From Hydrangea macrophylla (Eukaryota > Streptophyta > Magnoliopsida > Cornales > Hydrangeaceae): 64,000 bases of DNA. The notes beneath the pieces were generated by a model. The model made no database searches and had not been told where the DNA came from. It was given only the letters and a program-made list of their open reading frames with translations. Positions 55,561 to 64,000 of this stretch are shown one piece after another. The stretch's first letter is position 1, and the number at the start of each line of letters is the position of its first letter. The stretch covers positions 99,529,887 to 99,593,886 of the forward strand of contig CM066989.1 of assembly GCA_033977485.1 (NCBI GenBank), read 5' to 3'. The position numbers and the translations under genes are program-made.

Positions 55561-56000
55561 AAAATGTGAAGATAGTTTTTAAGAGTTGAAGTCGAGATTG
55601 ACAAGAATGCCCATCGTGACAATGCCATCCGGAACTGAAGGATCTGTGATCTATAGTGATGCGTCACATCAAGGTTTAGGGTGTGTACTTATGTAAGGTG
55701 GCAAGGTGATTGCTTATGCTTCAAGATAGTTGAAAACACATAAATCTAACTATTTAACTCACGATCTTGAATTGGCCGTAGTAATCCACGCTTTGAAGAT
55801 GTGGAGACACTACTTGTACGGGGAGAAATGTAAGATCTTTATAGATCACAAGAGTTTGAAATACATTTTCACACAAAGAGACTTGAACATGAGACAGGGG
55901 AGATGGTTAGAGTTGATGAAAGATATGATCTTTCGATCGAGTATCATTCGGGAAAGGCTAATGTAGTAGCCGACGCTTTAAGTCGGAAGACGACAAGGAA
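55561..56000 (+). pseudogene. Gypsy E RNase H
   Basis: [56 protein letters not shown] and [11 protein letters not shown] give all four catalytic acids. Stops lie at 55579, 55696 and 55727, and a frame change lies near 55910. Confidence 0.87.
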
Positions 56001-56806
56001 CTTAGCCGATGAGCTAACCAAGCAAAAAGATTTGATTAGAGAAATGGAACGTTTGGAATTAGATGTGATTCCAGTGACGAATGGAGGCTTAATGATGGCA
56101 ATCATAGCTCACCTAGATATTATAGATGAAATTAAGACATAACGGTTCAACGACTATTACTTGTGCAAAATGAGAGATGTGATGTCTTTGGGAAAGCGAC
56201 CTAGTTTTAATTTGAAACAAGGCATATTGATGCTGGGGAATCGACTATGTGTACCAAACTTGAAAGACCTGAAGGAGTGAATCCTAGAAAAGGCACATAG
56301 TACTCAATATTCAGTTCATCTGGGAAGTAACAAGATGTACTAGAATGTGCAAGAAATTTTTTTGTGGAGGGACATGAAGCGAGAAGTTGCCAAGTTTGTG
56401 CCGAATAATTAGTATGTCAACAAGTCAAGGTAGAGAGACAAGTACCTACAGGATTGCTACAGCTGTTGCTAGTGGCAGAATGGAAATGGGATGAGATCAC
56501 AATGTATTTTGTTTCTGGATTTCCACGATCACCTAACAAGAATGACAAGATTTGGGTTATAGTTGACCGATTGACAAAGTTAGCTCATTTCCTACTGATC
56601 AAGACGACTAAGCCATCTAGGTTAGCAGAATTGTATGTGAAAGAGATTGTGAGACTACACGGAGTTCCAACTGTGATCGTATGGGATCATGATAGTAGTT
56701 TTACGTCGAGATTTTGGGGAAGTTTGCAAAAGGCTATGGGTACGAAGCTGAGTTTTAGTACTACTTTTCATCCTCAGACCGATGGACAATTAGAGCGAAC
56801 ACAGAT
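56001..56806 (+). pseudogene. Gypsy E integrase, truncated
   Basis: The zinc module is degraded (stops at about 56278, 56341 and 56411). The core is open from 56454: [20 protein letters not shown], where the first catalytic Asp (usual MDFVSGFP) is Tyr, then [40 protein letters not shown] and [12 protein letters not shown]. At this point all similarity to integrase ends and LTR sequence begins. Confidence 0.85.
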
Positions 56807-58002
56807 GAAAGTTCTGGGAAAGGTAGGACTGGTAGAAAAGTGGAGCCTAATGAGGGTCTAGTTGATAAAATTTGCATTTAGATGTTATTATATGTTGATA
56901 TGCATATTTATTTAAATGGTTAAAGATATTGTTATGTCTTACAATAGATAAGGGGAACCTATTTGGGTACCCACGTGAGGGCATATTTGAATACGATTGA
57001 TAATTGGTAGGGTTAATAGCAACCTCATAAATTATGTGAGACCACGTTTGGGACCCATTCGGGACTTAGATTAAATCCATTTAGAAAAGGTGGGTGGTAA
57101 ATGTAATTAACATGGGGGTTTCTTAATAAAGCTTAAGAAAGATTGGGGGTGTAAATGGAAATCAGGGTATGAGGAGTCAACACACATGCATGTAAAGCAT
57201 ATGTGTTTCATCCTCACAATTCACAGCAGGATTTACAGAAAAATTAGAAAACCAAGAGCTCCAAGTCGGCGACGATTTTTTCGATGACATTTCTTGCTGT
57301 TTCTTCGCCATCCGACGCCGGATTTGATATCCGAGACCATATTTGAACTCGTGGAGGTAAAAGAATCTCATGCACTTCTTTTATTATTATTTTCAGCAAC
57401 ATTTTTCCAACAACCATTCTTGAGAGACGATGATTGATGTATCAAACTCATGTACGATTATTACCGGTTAGAAATTAAGCTAAAATTAGAAAAGAATTGG
57501 GAGGATTCTAGGCTTAATTGAGTGAAATTCGAGGATATGAGTGTTCTAATCCCAAAATTGGGTGTTTACTTATGTTCATGTGATAATTGTTAGTTAGAAT
57601 GCTTAAGTCATGCCTAGGTAACTTGATTATGATGAATTTGGGTAAAAAGTATGACGATAATGTGAGTTTGTTGTGTTTATATGCTCAATTGCCTAAATGC
57701 TTATGTGGATCAAAGGGAAGTCAAGTAGTGGTCACCATTTATAACTCCCATATGTAAGGGATAGTAAGTCCCAACGAGCGGGGCGTGGTGACGACCACGA
57801 TGATGAAACGGTGGTGCCTTCGGGATCACAGGAGTGTGTGTGATATGCTATATGCGATAAAAGAGTGAGAAGTTTCGGGGTAAAATGGACCTGGGGGTGG
57901 TGTCTTGAGTTACTTGACTTTTTGAAGATCATTTTGTTGATGTTTATATTGATTATCGCATTCACATAATGAGCATTCCAATAGCATGATTAGTTCTCTT
58001 AC

Positions 58003-58059
58003 TAAGCGAAAGCTTAAACAAAAATTTGTTTTCTGTTGTGGTTATTGAATAACCATCGC
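58003..58059 (+). other. Two-hairpin module of LTR A2
   Basis: TAAGC-GAAA-GCTTA (58003-58016), a stem with a GAAA tetraloop, is followed by TGGTTA-TTGAA-TAACCA (58039-58055) and CGCAGATACCG. Confidence 0.6.
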
Positions 58060-58600
58060 AGATACCGAACGGGAGAATGAGAGGAAATGATCTCCGAGAC
58101 GAGGTGGGCGTGGGAGATGTAAATATGTGGATATGTTCACATGCTTAGATGATCTTGGTTTTAAATGTACCTTTTGTATAATAGCATGTTTAGACAACTT
58201 ATGTTGGGAAGATCTTGTATTTTGCTAAATCCATGTTGGTGTTGGTTGTGTCTTGTAGTGAAGGTTGTACTTGCAAGTCACATATTATGGATATTGGGAA
58301 GAAACTGGGAGTAGTAAGTTATTTTGGTTGTCAATTGAACTTAGTTTTCCTTTGGTTGACAAACTATGCAAGCATTGGGTTAAGATGTGGATTTTGATGT
58401 AAGTCCATGATCCTAAGGAGGATTTGGGGGTTGATTGTTGTGTTATGCTTGGGTGTCTTAATTAGATTTTTGGAGGTACTTAAAAATGTTTTGAAATGAG
58501 TTTTTGATGTTCCCATATGGTGTGGTTTAGTTTGGTGGTGTTTAGACTGTAAAAAATGATATTTTTAGCAACAGGGAGCAGTTTTGTAGAAGCCCGGTCA

Positions 58601-58701
58601 ATCCGGCATTCCTGCAAATCGATATGCCCATTTTCGGGAACATTCTATGGAAGAATTACCAAGATGGATCAATCCGGCCTTATAGGGCGGATCGATCCGC
58701 C
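58601..58701. repeat. GGATCGATCC palindrome cluster in LTR A2
   Basis: Four partly decayed words (TCAATCCGG, AAATCGATATG, GGATCAATCCGG, GGATCGATCCGC) in 100 bp, at the same place as in gypsy A. Confidence 0.8.
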
Positions 58702-59006
58702 CCTGTAAAGGGTGACTGTCCACTTTTACGGAAACAAGCATATTTCCTTCTAGAAAACTCGGATTTGCGCGCCATTTTTTGCTTTGGAATCAAGACTCAA
58801 AGACCTATCTTTTGGTGTAAAATTTAGATATATTTTATTAATTACAATTTTTTCCTTGGGGCTATTTTGAGTCAATAAAGCTATTTTGCCCTTGGAGCTA
58901 TTTTATGAGGTCTAATTCATGATTTTCTTAGTAAATTAAGGATGAATTGGTGTATGGGTTTTGTTACACATGTCCTAACTCGCCCGAGGCGGGTTGGGGT
59001 GTGACA

Positions 59007-59531
59007 TAAATTCTTCAGTATTCAAGTTGTGTGAGATCAAGATAGGCGATAAGGTCTTGAGCGTCGATTTGATTCCGTTGACAGTAAACTACTTTGATGT
59101 TATCTTGGGCATGGATTGGTTGTCGGTCAATCAAGCTAGAATTGATTGTTAGCAGGAATGGGTTAGTTTTTATCCGTTAGGTCAAGAATATTTTAATTTT
59201 TAGGGGCAAGGGTATGACCGTACCACCGTAGTTAATATCGACGATTCAAGCAAGTAAGATGTTGAAGAAAGGTTGCTCGGGTTTCGTATGTTCAATTGTT
59301 GACACACGAGTTCTTGGACTACTAGTAGAAAACATTCTGGAAGTTCAAGAATTCCCAGATGTTTTTCCCGATGAGTTACCCAACGTATTGATTAAAAGAG
59401 AGCTTGAGTTTACGATAGAGGTAGTGCCATGGTCACAACTAGTATCCAAAGCACTGTACCGAATGGCACCGGTAGAGTTAAAAGAATTGAAAGTTCAATT
59501 ACAGGAGCTACTTGAAAAGGGTTTTATCTGA
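59007..59531 (+). pseudogene. Gypsy F protease C-terminus and linker
   Basis: The frame resumes after the catalytic Asp with CEIKIGDKVLSVDLIPLTVN and YFDVILGMDWLSVNQARIDC, a stop, then 59259-59531 open: VQEFPDVFPDELPNVLIKRE and YRMAPVELKELKVQLQELLE. The stop at 59529 interrupts KGFI*PS, where relatives have CGA or CGG for Arg, consistent with a CG-to-TG change. Confidence 0.84.
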
Positions 59532-60280
59532 CCTAGTGTTTCGCCTTGGAGAGCTCTTGTCTTGTTTGTGAAGAAGAAGGATGGGACAATGCGTATGTGA
59601 ATTGACTACCGAGAGCTGAATAAGTTGACCGTCAGGAACAAATATCCGTTGCCGTGAATAAATGACTTGTTTGATCAGGTGCAAGGGGCTCATGTATTTT
59701 CGAAGATTGACTTGAGATCCGATTATCACTAGTTGAAAGTCAGGGAGGAAGACGTTGAGAAGACAGCTTTCAGAACTCGATATGGTCACTATGAATTTTT
59801 GGTTATGCCGTTTGGAGTGACTAACGCGCCAGCAGCTTTCATGGACTTGATGAATCGTGTTTTTAAAGACTATTTAGATGAGTCGTTATTCTGTTTATAG
59901 ATGACATTCTAATTTATTCCAAAAGTGTTGAAGATCACGAACACCATTTGCGATTAGCTTTGCATCGATTACACAAGAAGAAATTATTCGAAAAATTGAA
60001 GAAGTGTGAATTTTGGTTGACGGAAATTGCTTTTCTTGGACATGTAGTGTTGGAAAAAAGAATTTCTGTAAATCCTCAAAAGATAGATGCAGCTACCAAT
60101 TGGTTAAGACATACGAATGTGACAGAAATCTGAAGTTTCCTAGGATTAGCTAGTTATTATCAGAGGCTTGTAAAATACTTTTCATGTATTGCAATGTCAA
60201 TGACATAGTTGATGAGGAAAGATGTTGCTTTTGTATGGAGCCTGGAATGTGAAGAAAGTTTCCAAGAGCTGAAGAGTTGA
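59532..60280 (+). pseudogene. Gypsy F reverse transcriptase, broken
   Basis: Readable blocks are NKLTVRNKYPLP, KIDLRSDYH (Asp for the usual Gly), [20 protein letters not shown] and [19 protein letters not shown] one- to two-base loss near 59883 shifts the frame just before the catalytic region, which survives as [10 protein letters not shown] in another frame. From 59948 [20 protein letters not shown] and LGHVVLEKRISVNPQKIDAA follow. Confidence 0.86.
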
Positions 60281-60283
60281 CTA

Positions 60284-60700
60284 GTGAAGGCACCAATCTT
60301 AGCCGTTCTGATGGGGACTGAAAGGTTTGTCATTTATAGTGATGCTTCGTATAGAGGTTTAGGTTACCTTCTTATGCAACGTGACAAGGTTATTGCTAAT
60401 GCATCGAGACAACTTAGACCGCACGAGAAGAATTATCCGACACATGATCTAGAATTGGCTGCCGTGATTTTTACATTGAAGATTTGGTGTCATTACCTGC
60501 ATAGGGAGAAATGTGAGATATATACAGATCATAAGAGTTTAAAGTACTTGTTCACGCACGAGATATGAACATGAGGCAAAGGAGATTGTTAGAGTTAAGG
60601 AAGGACTATGATTTGTCAATTCAGTATCATCCGGGCAAAGCGAATGTAGTCGCCAATGCTCTTAGTCGTAAGGCACCAACTAGTATGGCATCAGATTTGA
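60284..60700 (+). pseudogene. Gypsy F RNase H
   Basis: [39 protein letters not shown] and [13 protein letters not shown] give three catalytic acids. After a one-base shift at about 60565 (THEI*T against TQRDLNM) the block [15 protein letters not shown] follows, with Asn for the last catalytic Asp, the same change as in gypsy C. Confidence 0.87.
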
Positions 60701-61660
60701 CTTCTCAGAAAAAATTGATTCAAGATATGGAGAATTTGGAAATAGAAGTAATTCCGAGGATTGAAAGTAGCTTGATGTCGACGATTGTGGTACAACCGCT
60801 CTTGATTCACTAGATCACGGAGAAGCAACTTCAAAATGTGGCTTTGAAAAAGATTTGTGATGAGATTCCGATGGACAAATAGTCGGGATTCACTTTTGAG
60901 AACGATGTTTTGAGATTGAGGGGTAGAATTTGTGTACCTAATGGGAAAGAATTGAAACGGAACATCCTAAAGGAAACACACAACACGAAGTACACCATTC
61001 ACCCGGGAAGCACCAAGATGTATAGAGACTTGAGACATGTTTATTGGTGGCCGGGAATGAAGAGAGAAATAACACCTTACTTTTCACGATGTACGAGTTT
61101 TCAGTAAGTGAAGGTCGAATGCAAAAATACCTTCGGGATTGTTACAACCGTTACCGATAGCCAAATGGAAATGGAAACATATTTCAATGGACTTTGGTAG
61201 TGGGTTTTCGAGGTCTAAGAAGTTAAATATTATTATTTGGGTGATCGTCGACCGTTTGACGAAGTCGTCGCACTTCCTACCGCTTCAAACAACTAAGCCA
61301 AAGACTTTAGCTAAGTTGTATATCCGTAAGATTGTGAGACTACATGGTATTCTAGTTTCTATTATTTTAGATAGAGATAGTAGTTTTACATTAAAGTTTT
61401 GGAGGGCCTTGCAAGAAGCAATGGGTACCAAATTGCATTTCAGCACTGCTTTTCATCCTCAGACCGATGATCAATCGAAAAGAGTGATCCAGATTTTGGA
61501 AGACATGCTTCGTTTATGTGTACTTGATTTTCAGGGTGATTGGGAAGACCAATCGTCATTAATTGAGTTTTCATACAACAATAGTTTTCAGTCAAGTATT
61601 GGGATGGCTCCTTATGAAACTCTGTATGGTCGCGTATGTCGTTCACCGATTATTTAGACA
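60701..61660 (+). pseudogene. Gypsy F integrase
   Basis: The zinc module reads KETHNTKYTIHPGSTKMYRD with FSRCTSFQ, where the second Cys of CXXC is Phe. The core from 61139 is open for 172 codons: HISMDFGSGF (catalytic Asp), VDRLTKSSHFLPLQTTKPKT, LDRDSSFTLKFWRALQEAMG (Asp), FHPQTDDQSKRVIQILEDML and [21 protein letters not shown] stop lies at 61655 (PII*TEVG; TGG in relatives). Confidence 0.88.
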
Positions 61661-62276
61661 GAAGTTGGAGAAAGAATGATTGAAGGGCCGAAAATTGTGC
61701 AAGAGACAACGGACAAGATAAAGGCAATTCGACAACTGTTACTGATAGCACAGAGTAGGTATAAGAGTTATGCCGACAAGCATGGAGTACCGTTCAATTC
61801 GAGGTATGTAAGACCTTTTGAAATCATTGGGAGAATTGGACCCGTAGTGTATTGATTGAATTTACTAAGTGAGTATGCTTAAGTTCATAACGTTTTCTAG
61901 ATTTAGGAGATACGGGAAACTCAATCCGAGGTATGTAGGACCCTTTAAAATCATTAGGAGAGTTGGACCCGCAGTGTATCGATTGAATTTACTAAGTGAG
62001 TATGCTCAAGTTCATAACATTTTCCATGTGTCATTGCTACGTAAGTATTTGGCGGAAGACAGAGATCAAGTGATGACTCTGACGCCGAATGAAATTCAGA
62101 ATGATTTGACGTATGTTGCGTATCTCATGAAAATATTGGATCCGAAGGATCAAATTTTACGAAATAAAGTGATATCGAAGGTGAAATTGTTGTGGCGTAG
62201 CCAAACGATAGAGGAGATGACATGGGAAATAGAAGATGAGATGCGTACTCAGTATCCGCACCTTTTCGATACATGA
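61661..62276 (+). pseudogene. Gypsy F GPY/F module and chromodomain, with internal duplication
   Basis: The GPY/F block ([19 protein letters not shown]) occurs twice. About 100 bp at 61801-61900 are repeated at 61928-62027, offset 127 bp, with several differences. The second copy is in frame with [14 protein letters not shown] and the chromodomain-like block [40 protein letters not shown]. The stop at 62274 is the natural end of pol. Sequence between the copies is unrelated to the family consensus. Confidence 0.85.
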
Positions 62277-62318
62277 GGTACAAGTTTGGGGACAAACTTT
62301 TTTTAAGGAGGAAAGAAT

Positions 62319-62511
62319 CATAACACCCGTATGCGTGTGTTGCTTTTCATTACACTGTCATGCATGATAATGTGACGTGTTGTGCTTTGTGGCACATGTG
62401 TGAGTGAGTTGTGACTCACAAGTCGATTGAGTATCTGTATAAGAGAACCCTTTGAGACTATGTAGAATGAGTATTGTGATGTTGCGATGTCTCTCCGAGA
62501 TTGAGACAATC
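62319..62511 (+). repeat. Gypsy F 3' LTR, start only
   Basis: It follows the purine tract and reads CATAACACCCGTATGCGTGT; relatives start TGTAACACCCG, so the terminal TG seems mutated. It is cut at 62511 by LTR A3 and would continue beyond the window. Confidence 0.65.
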
Positions 62512-62819
62512 TGTCACACCCCAACCCGCCTCATGCGGATTAGGACACGTGTAACAATGCTACAAGCTCCCAATTACATTAATTTGCAAAGATACATACG
62601 AATTACTAAGAAACACATGTATTTAACCACATTAAACAACTCTATTATTACAAAATAGCCCCAAGGGTAAAATGGTAATTAATAAGGTATAAAAAATTTT
62701 ATACCAAAAGATAGATCTCTGAGTCCCGGTTCCAACGCAAAAAACGGCGCACGAATCCGAGTTTTCTAGAGTGAGTTATGTCCGTTTCCGTAAAAGTCGA
62801 CAGTGCAGCAAAATGGCCT

Positions 62820-62935
62820 GCGAATCGATCCGCCCCAAAACCGGATCGATCCGGATTTGGTAGAATGCCATTTCTGCACTATCCAGCTGCTCCGAATCGA
62901 TCCGGTCAAGGCCCGGATCAATCTGGTTCCTGCAG
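62820..62935. repeat. GGATCGATCC palindrome cluster in LTR A3
   Basis: Four words (GAATCGATCCGC, GGATCGATCCGG, GAATCGATCCGG, GGATCAATCTGG) occur in 116 bp, in phrases such as AAACCGGATCGATCCGGATT. Confidence 0.85.
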
Positions 62936-63800
62936 AACCCCATTTTTAGCAGATTTCCCCTATTTTAAAAGTCCCAAACTTCACCAAATTCAAACCAACC
63001 CACATAAAACTTTAAGAACCCATTCCAATCAATTTTAAACATACTCAAGCATGCCCAAACATAAATTCAAACTCTTCAAACATAGATTCATGAATATAAC
63101 CTCAATTAAATCCAACAAGTTTCCTTAAAATCAAACTCTTAAACATGAACTTGTTAAGAATGAACTCAAGTAAACCAATCCCCAAGGACACTTCCAAAAT
63201 CATTTTCTAAGCATTCCAAAGTCTTGAAAAACTTCATAACTATGATCATAAATATATTTAAATCCCTTCACACAATCAAGATATGACTCAAACTTCATTT
63301 GAACAAATTGAGTCACGGAAACCCCATACTTGGTAAAACTAACATAAGTAATGAAAATCATTAAAACCAAAGAGTCAAGAACTTTACAACCCTCTTGCTT
63401 GCAAAAAACTATTACCCAAAATGATTGTGACACTAACCGAACTCGCTGGAAAGGTCCAATCTTAACCATCACACACATATCCGTAGTTATTACTTAAGGA
63501 TTTATATATAGAGTTTACAAAGACAAACTCCAAATCCTCCAACTTCTTACCCATTACTAACTACTAACATAGAGAATTATACAAGTTCTCCCAAATATAC
63601 ATTAAACACATAAGTTATAGAATCCCAACTAGTTCTCAATCTCTCCAACTCTACAACCACGAGTTGAGGCTTCAAGTCAAAAGTTAAGAATACTATCCCA
63701 CAAGTTGAGCTATATTACAAGTTATAAACATATTTACAAGACCCAAATCTCTCCCCCAATCCTAAGCACGTCACTTCCTCTCCGGGTATGGCTCCGTACC

Positions 63801-63870
63801 TGCGGTGGTTGTTATTTACCACAACAGAAACAGAAAACGGTTTTCTTAAGCATTACGCTTAGTGAGAATT
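63801..63870 (-). other. Two-hairpin module of LTR A3
   Basis: On the minus strand CTCACTAAGCGTAATGCTTA is followed by GTGGT-AAATAACA-ACCAC and CGCAGGTACGGAGC, identical in design to the gypsy A 3' LTR and with both stems perfect. Confidence 0.58.
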
Positions 63871-64000
63871 CTAAACATGACTGAATGTTTAAACATGTGC
63901 AATGCAACAATAAACACATAAATCATATCTTTGTAATCGCCAAGTCACCGGTTCAATGATTCATTCAGACCCGGGACCTCCCTTGGTCCCGTGGCCACTT

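Larger units (their letters stand above)
48956..56806 (+). mobile_element. Gypsy E, 3' end lost
   Basis: The 5' LTR (starting TGTCACACCCG, ending GGTCATGACA) holds solo LTR H. Primer site, gag, zinc knuckles, protease, reverse transcriptase, RNase H and integrase up to [11 protein letters not shown] follow in chromovirus order. At about 56806 the element stops inside integrase and is joined to an LTR of the gypsy A type. No 3' LTR of this family is in the window. Every domain has several stops, many of the CAG/CAA-to-TAG/TAA kind. Confidence 0.88.
56807..59006 (+). mobile_element. LTR A2: gypsy A-type LTR, 5' truncated
   Basis: From about 56807 to the end GGGTTGGGGTGTGACA (59006) the sequence follows the gypsy A LTR with moderate divergence, but about the first 180 bp are missing. 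It contains the donor-like motif (57346-57361), the hairpin module (58003-58059) and a GGATCGATCC cluster (58601-58701). No primer site follows, so it is not F's own 5' LTR. It appears to have inserted in F's protease. Confidence 0.82.
59007..62511 (+). mobile_element. Gypsy F, 5' half lost
   Basis: It begins inside protease, directly after LTR A2, and runs through reverse transcriptase, RNase H, integrase, GPY/F and chromodomain to a purine tract (TTTTAAGGAGGAAAGAA) and 193 bp of 3' LTR, which is cut by LTR A3. Its 5' LTR, gag and protease active site are absent from the window. All domains carry stops. Confidence 0.86.
62512..64000 (-). repeat. LTR A3: gypsy A-type LTR, inverted, running off the window
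   Basis: It starts TGTCACACCCCAACCCGCC and is the reverse complement of the last 1.5 kb of the gypsy A LTR, down to GGACCAAGGGAGGTCCCGG (counterpart at about 19975). It includes a GGATCGATCC cluster (62820-62935) and the hairpin module (63801-63870). Whether it is a solo LTR or part of a full element cannot be told. Confidence 0.9.

Noticed and set aside
56807..62318. LTR A2 as the 5' LTR of gypsy F
   Set aside because: No primer-binding site follows 59006 and F begins in mid-protease; F's own 3' LTR (62319 on) does not resemble A2.

Overview
This window is plant nuclear DNA, most likely from a flowering plant with a large, repeat-rich genome. The evidence is the set of mobile elements. There are Ty1/copia and chromodomain-bearing Ty3/gypsy retrotransposons primed by initiator-tRNA-Met, a Stowaway/mariner-type MITE with CTCCCTCCGTCCC ends, an RTE-type LINE, a tRNA-derived SINE and a TRIM. 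The species cannot be read from the sequence. I found no convincing host gene, no tRNA, rRNA or CRISPR array, and no intact retrotransposon polyprotein. Essentially all recognisable coding sequence belongs to decayed transposable elements.

Layout. 1-557: a 333-bp unit repeated in tandem, each carrying a 114-bp MITE. 1103-21487: a copia element (duplicated target GTCAT) with a solo LTR in its pol gene (3449-4955) and its 3' LTR split by gypsy A (6609-21349, target ACTAT). Gypsy A itself carries solo LTR B inside its 5' LTR (7131-9648) and solo LTR D inside gag (12478-14803). 21860-23635: a mariner MITE split by solo LTR G. 23954-39563: a short poly(A)-tailed retroposon (16-bp target duplication) that received a TRIM (24296-39221); the TRIM received gypsy C on the minus strand (24668-34918) and solo LTR B' (36372-39197). 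40323-40495: a SINE with 17-bp target duplications. 40552-41767: a long-inverted-repeat element. 42927-46120: a nearly full-length RTE LINE with 20-bp target duplications. 46141-48955: AT-rich, repeat-rich DNA of unknown origin. 48956-62511: two decayed gypsy elements (E and F) joined through an LTR fragment of the gypsy A type, with solo LTR H inside E's 5' LTR. 62512-64000: an inverted gypsy A-type LTR running off the window.

The nesting gives a relative history: the copia element is older than gypsy A, which is older than B and D. The retroposon is older than the TRIM, which is older than gypsy C and B'. Many stop codons are CAG/CAA to TAG/TAA or TGG to TAG changes, and one target duplication reads ACGAG/ATGAG, both expected from deamination of methylated cytosine.

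The most interesting signal is inside the long LTRs. At least seven LTR families, including one copia-like, carry clusters of family-specific self-complementary CpG words (TCGATCGA, GGATCGATCC, CAGTCGACTG, CGCGCGCG). Most gypsy-type LTRs also carry a two-hairpin module whose stems are conserved while loops change, with GAAA and TTCG tetraloops. Several carry a family-specific minisatellite, and three carry a shared motif around GGACTCGTGGAGGT(A/G)AG that resembles a splice donor. These features are not part of the textbook LTR plan and are the best candidates for an undescribed cis-acting system.
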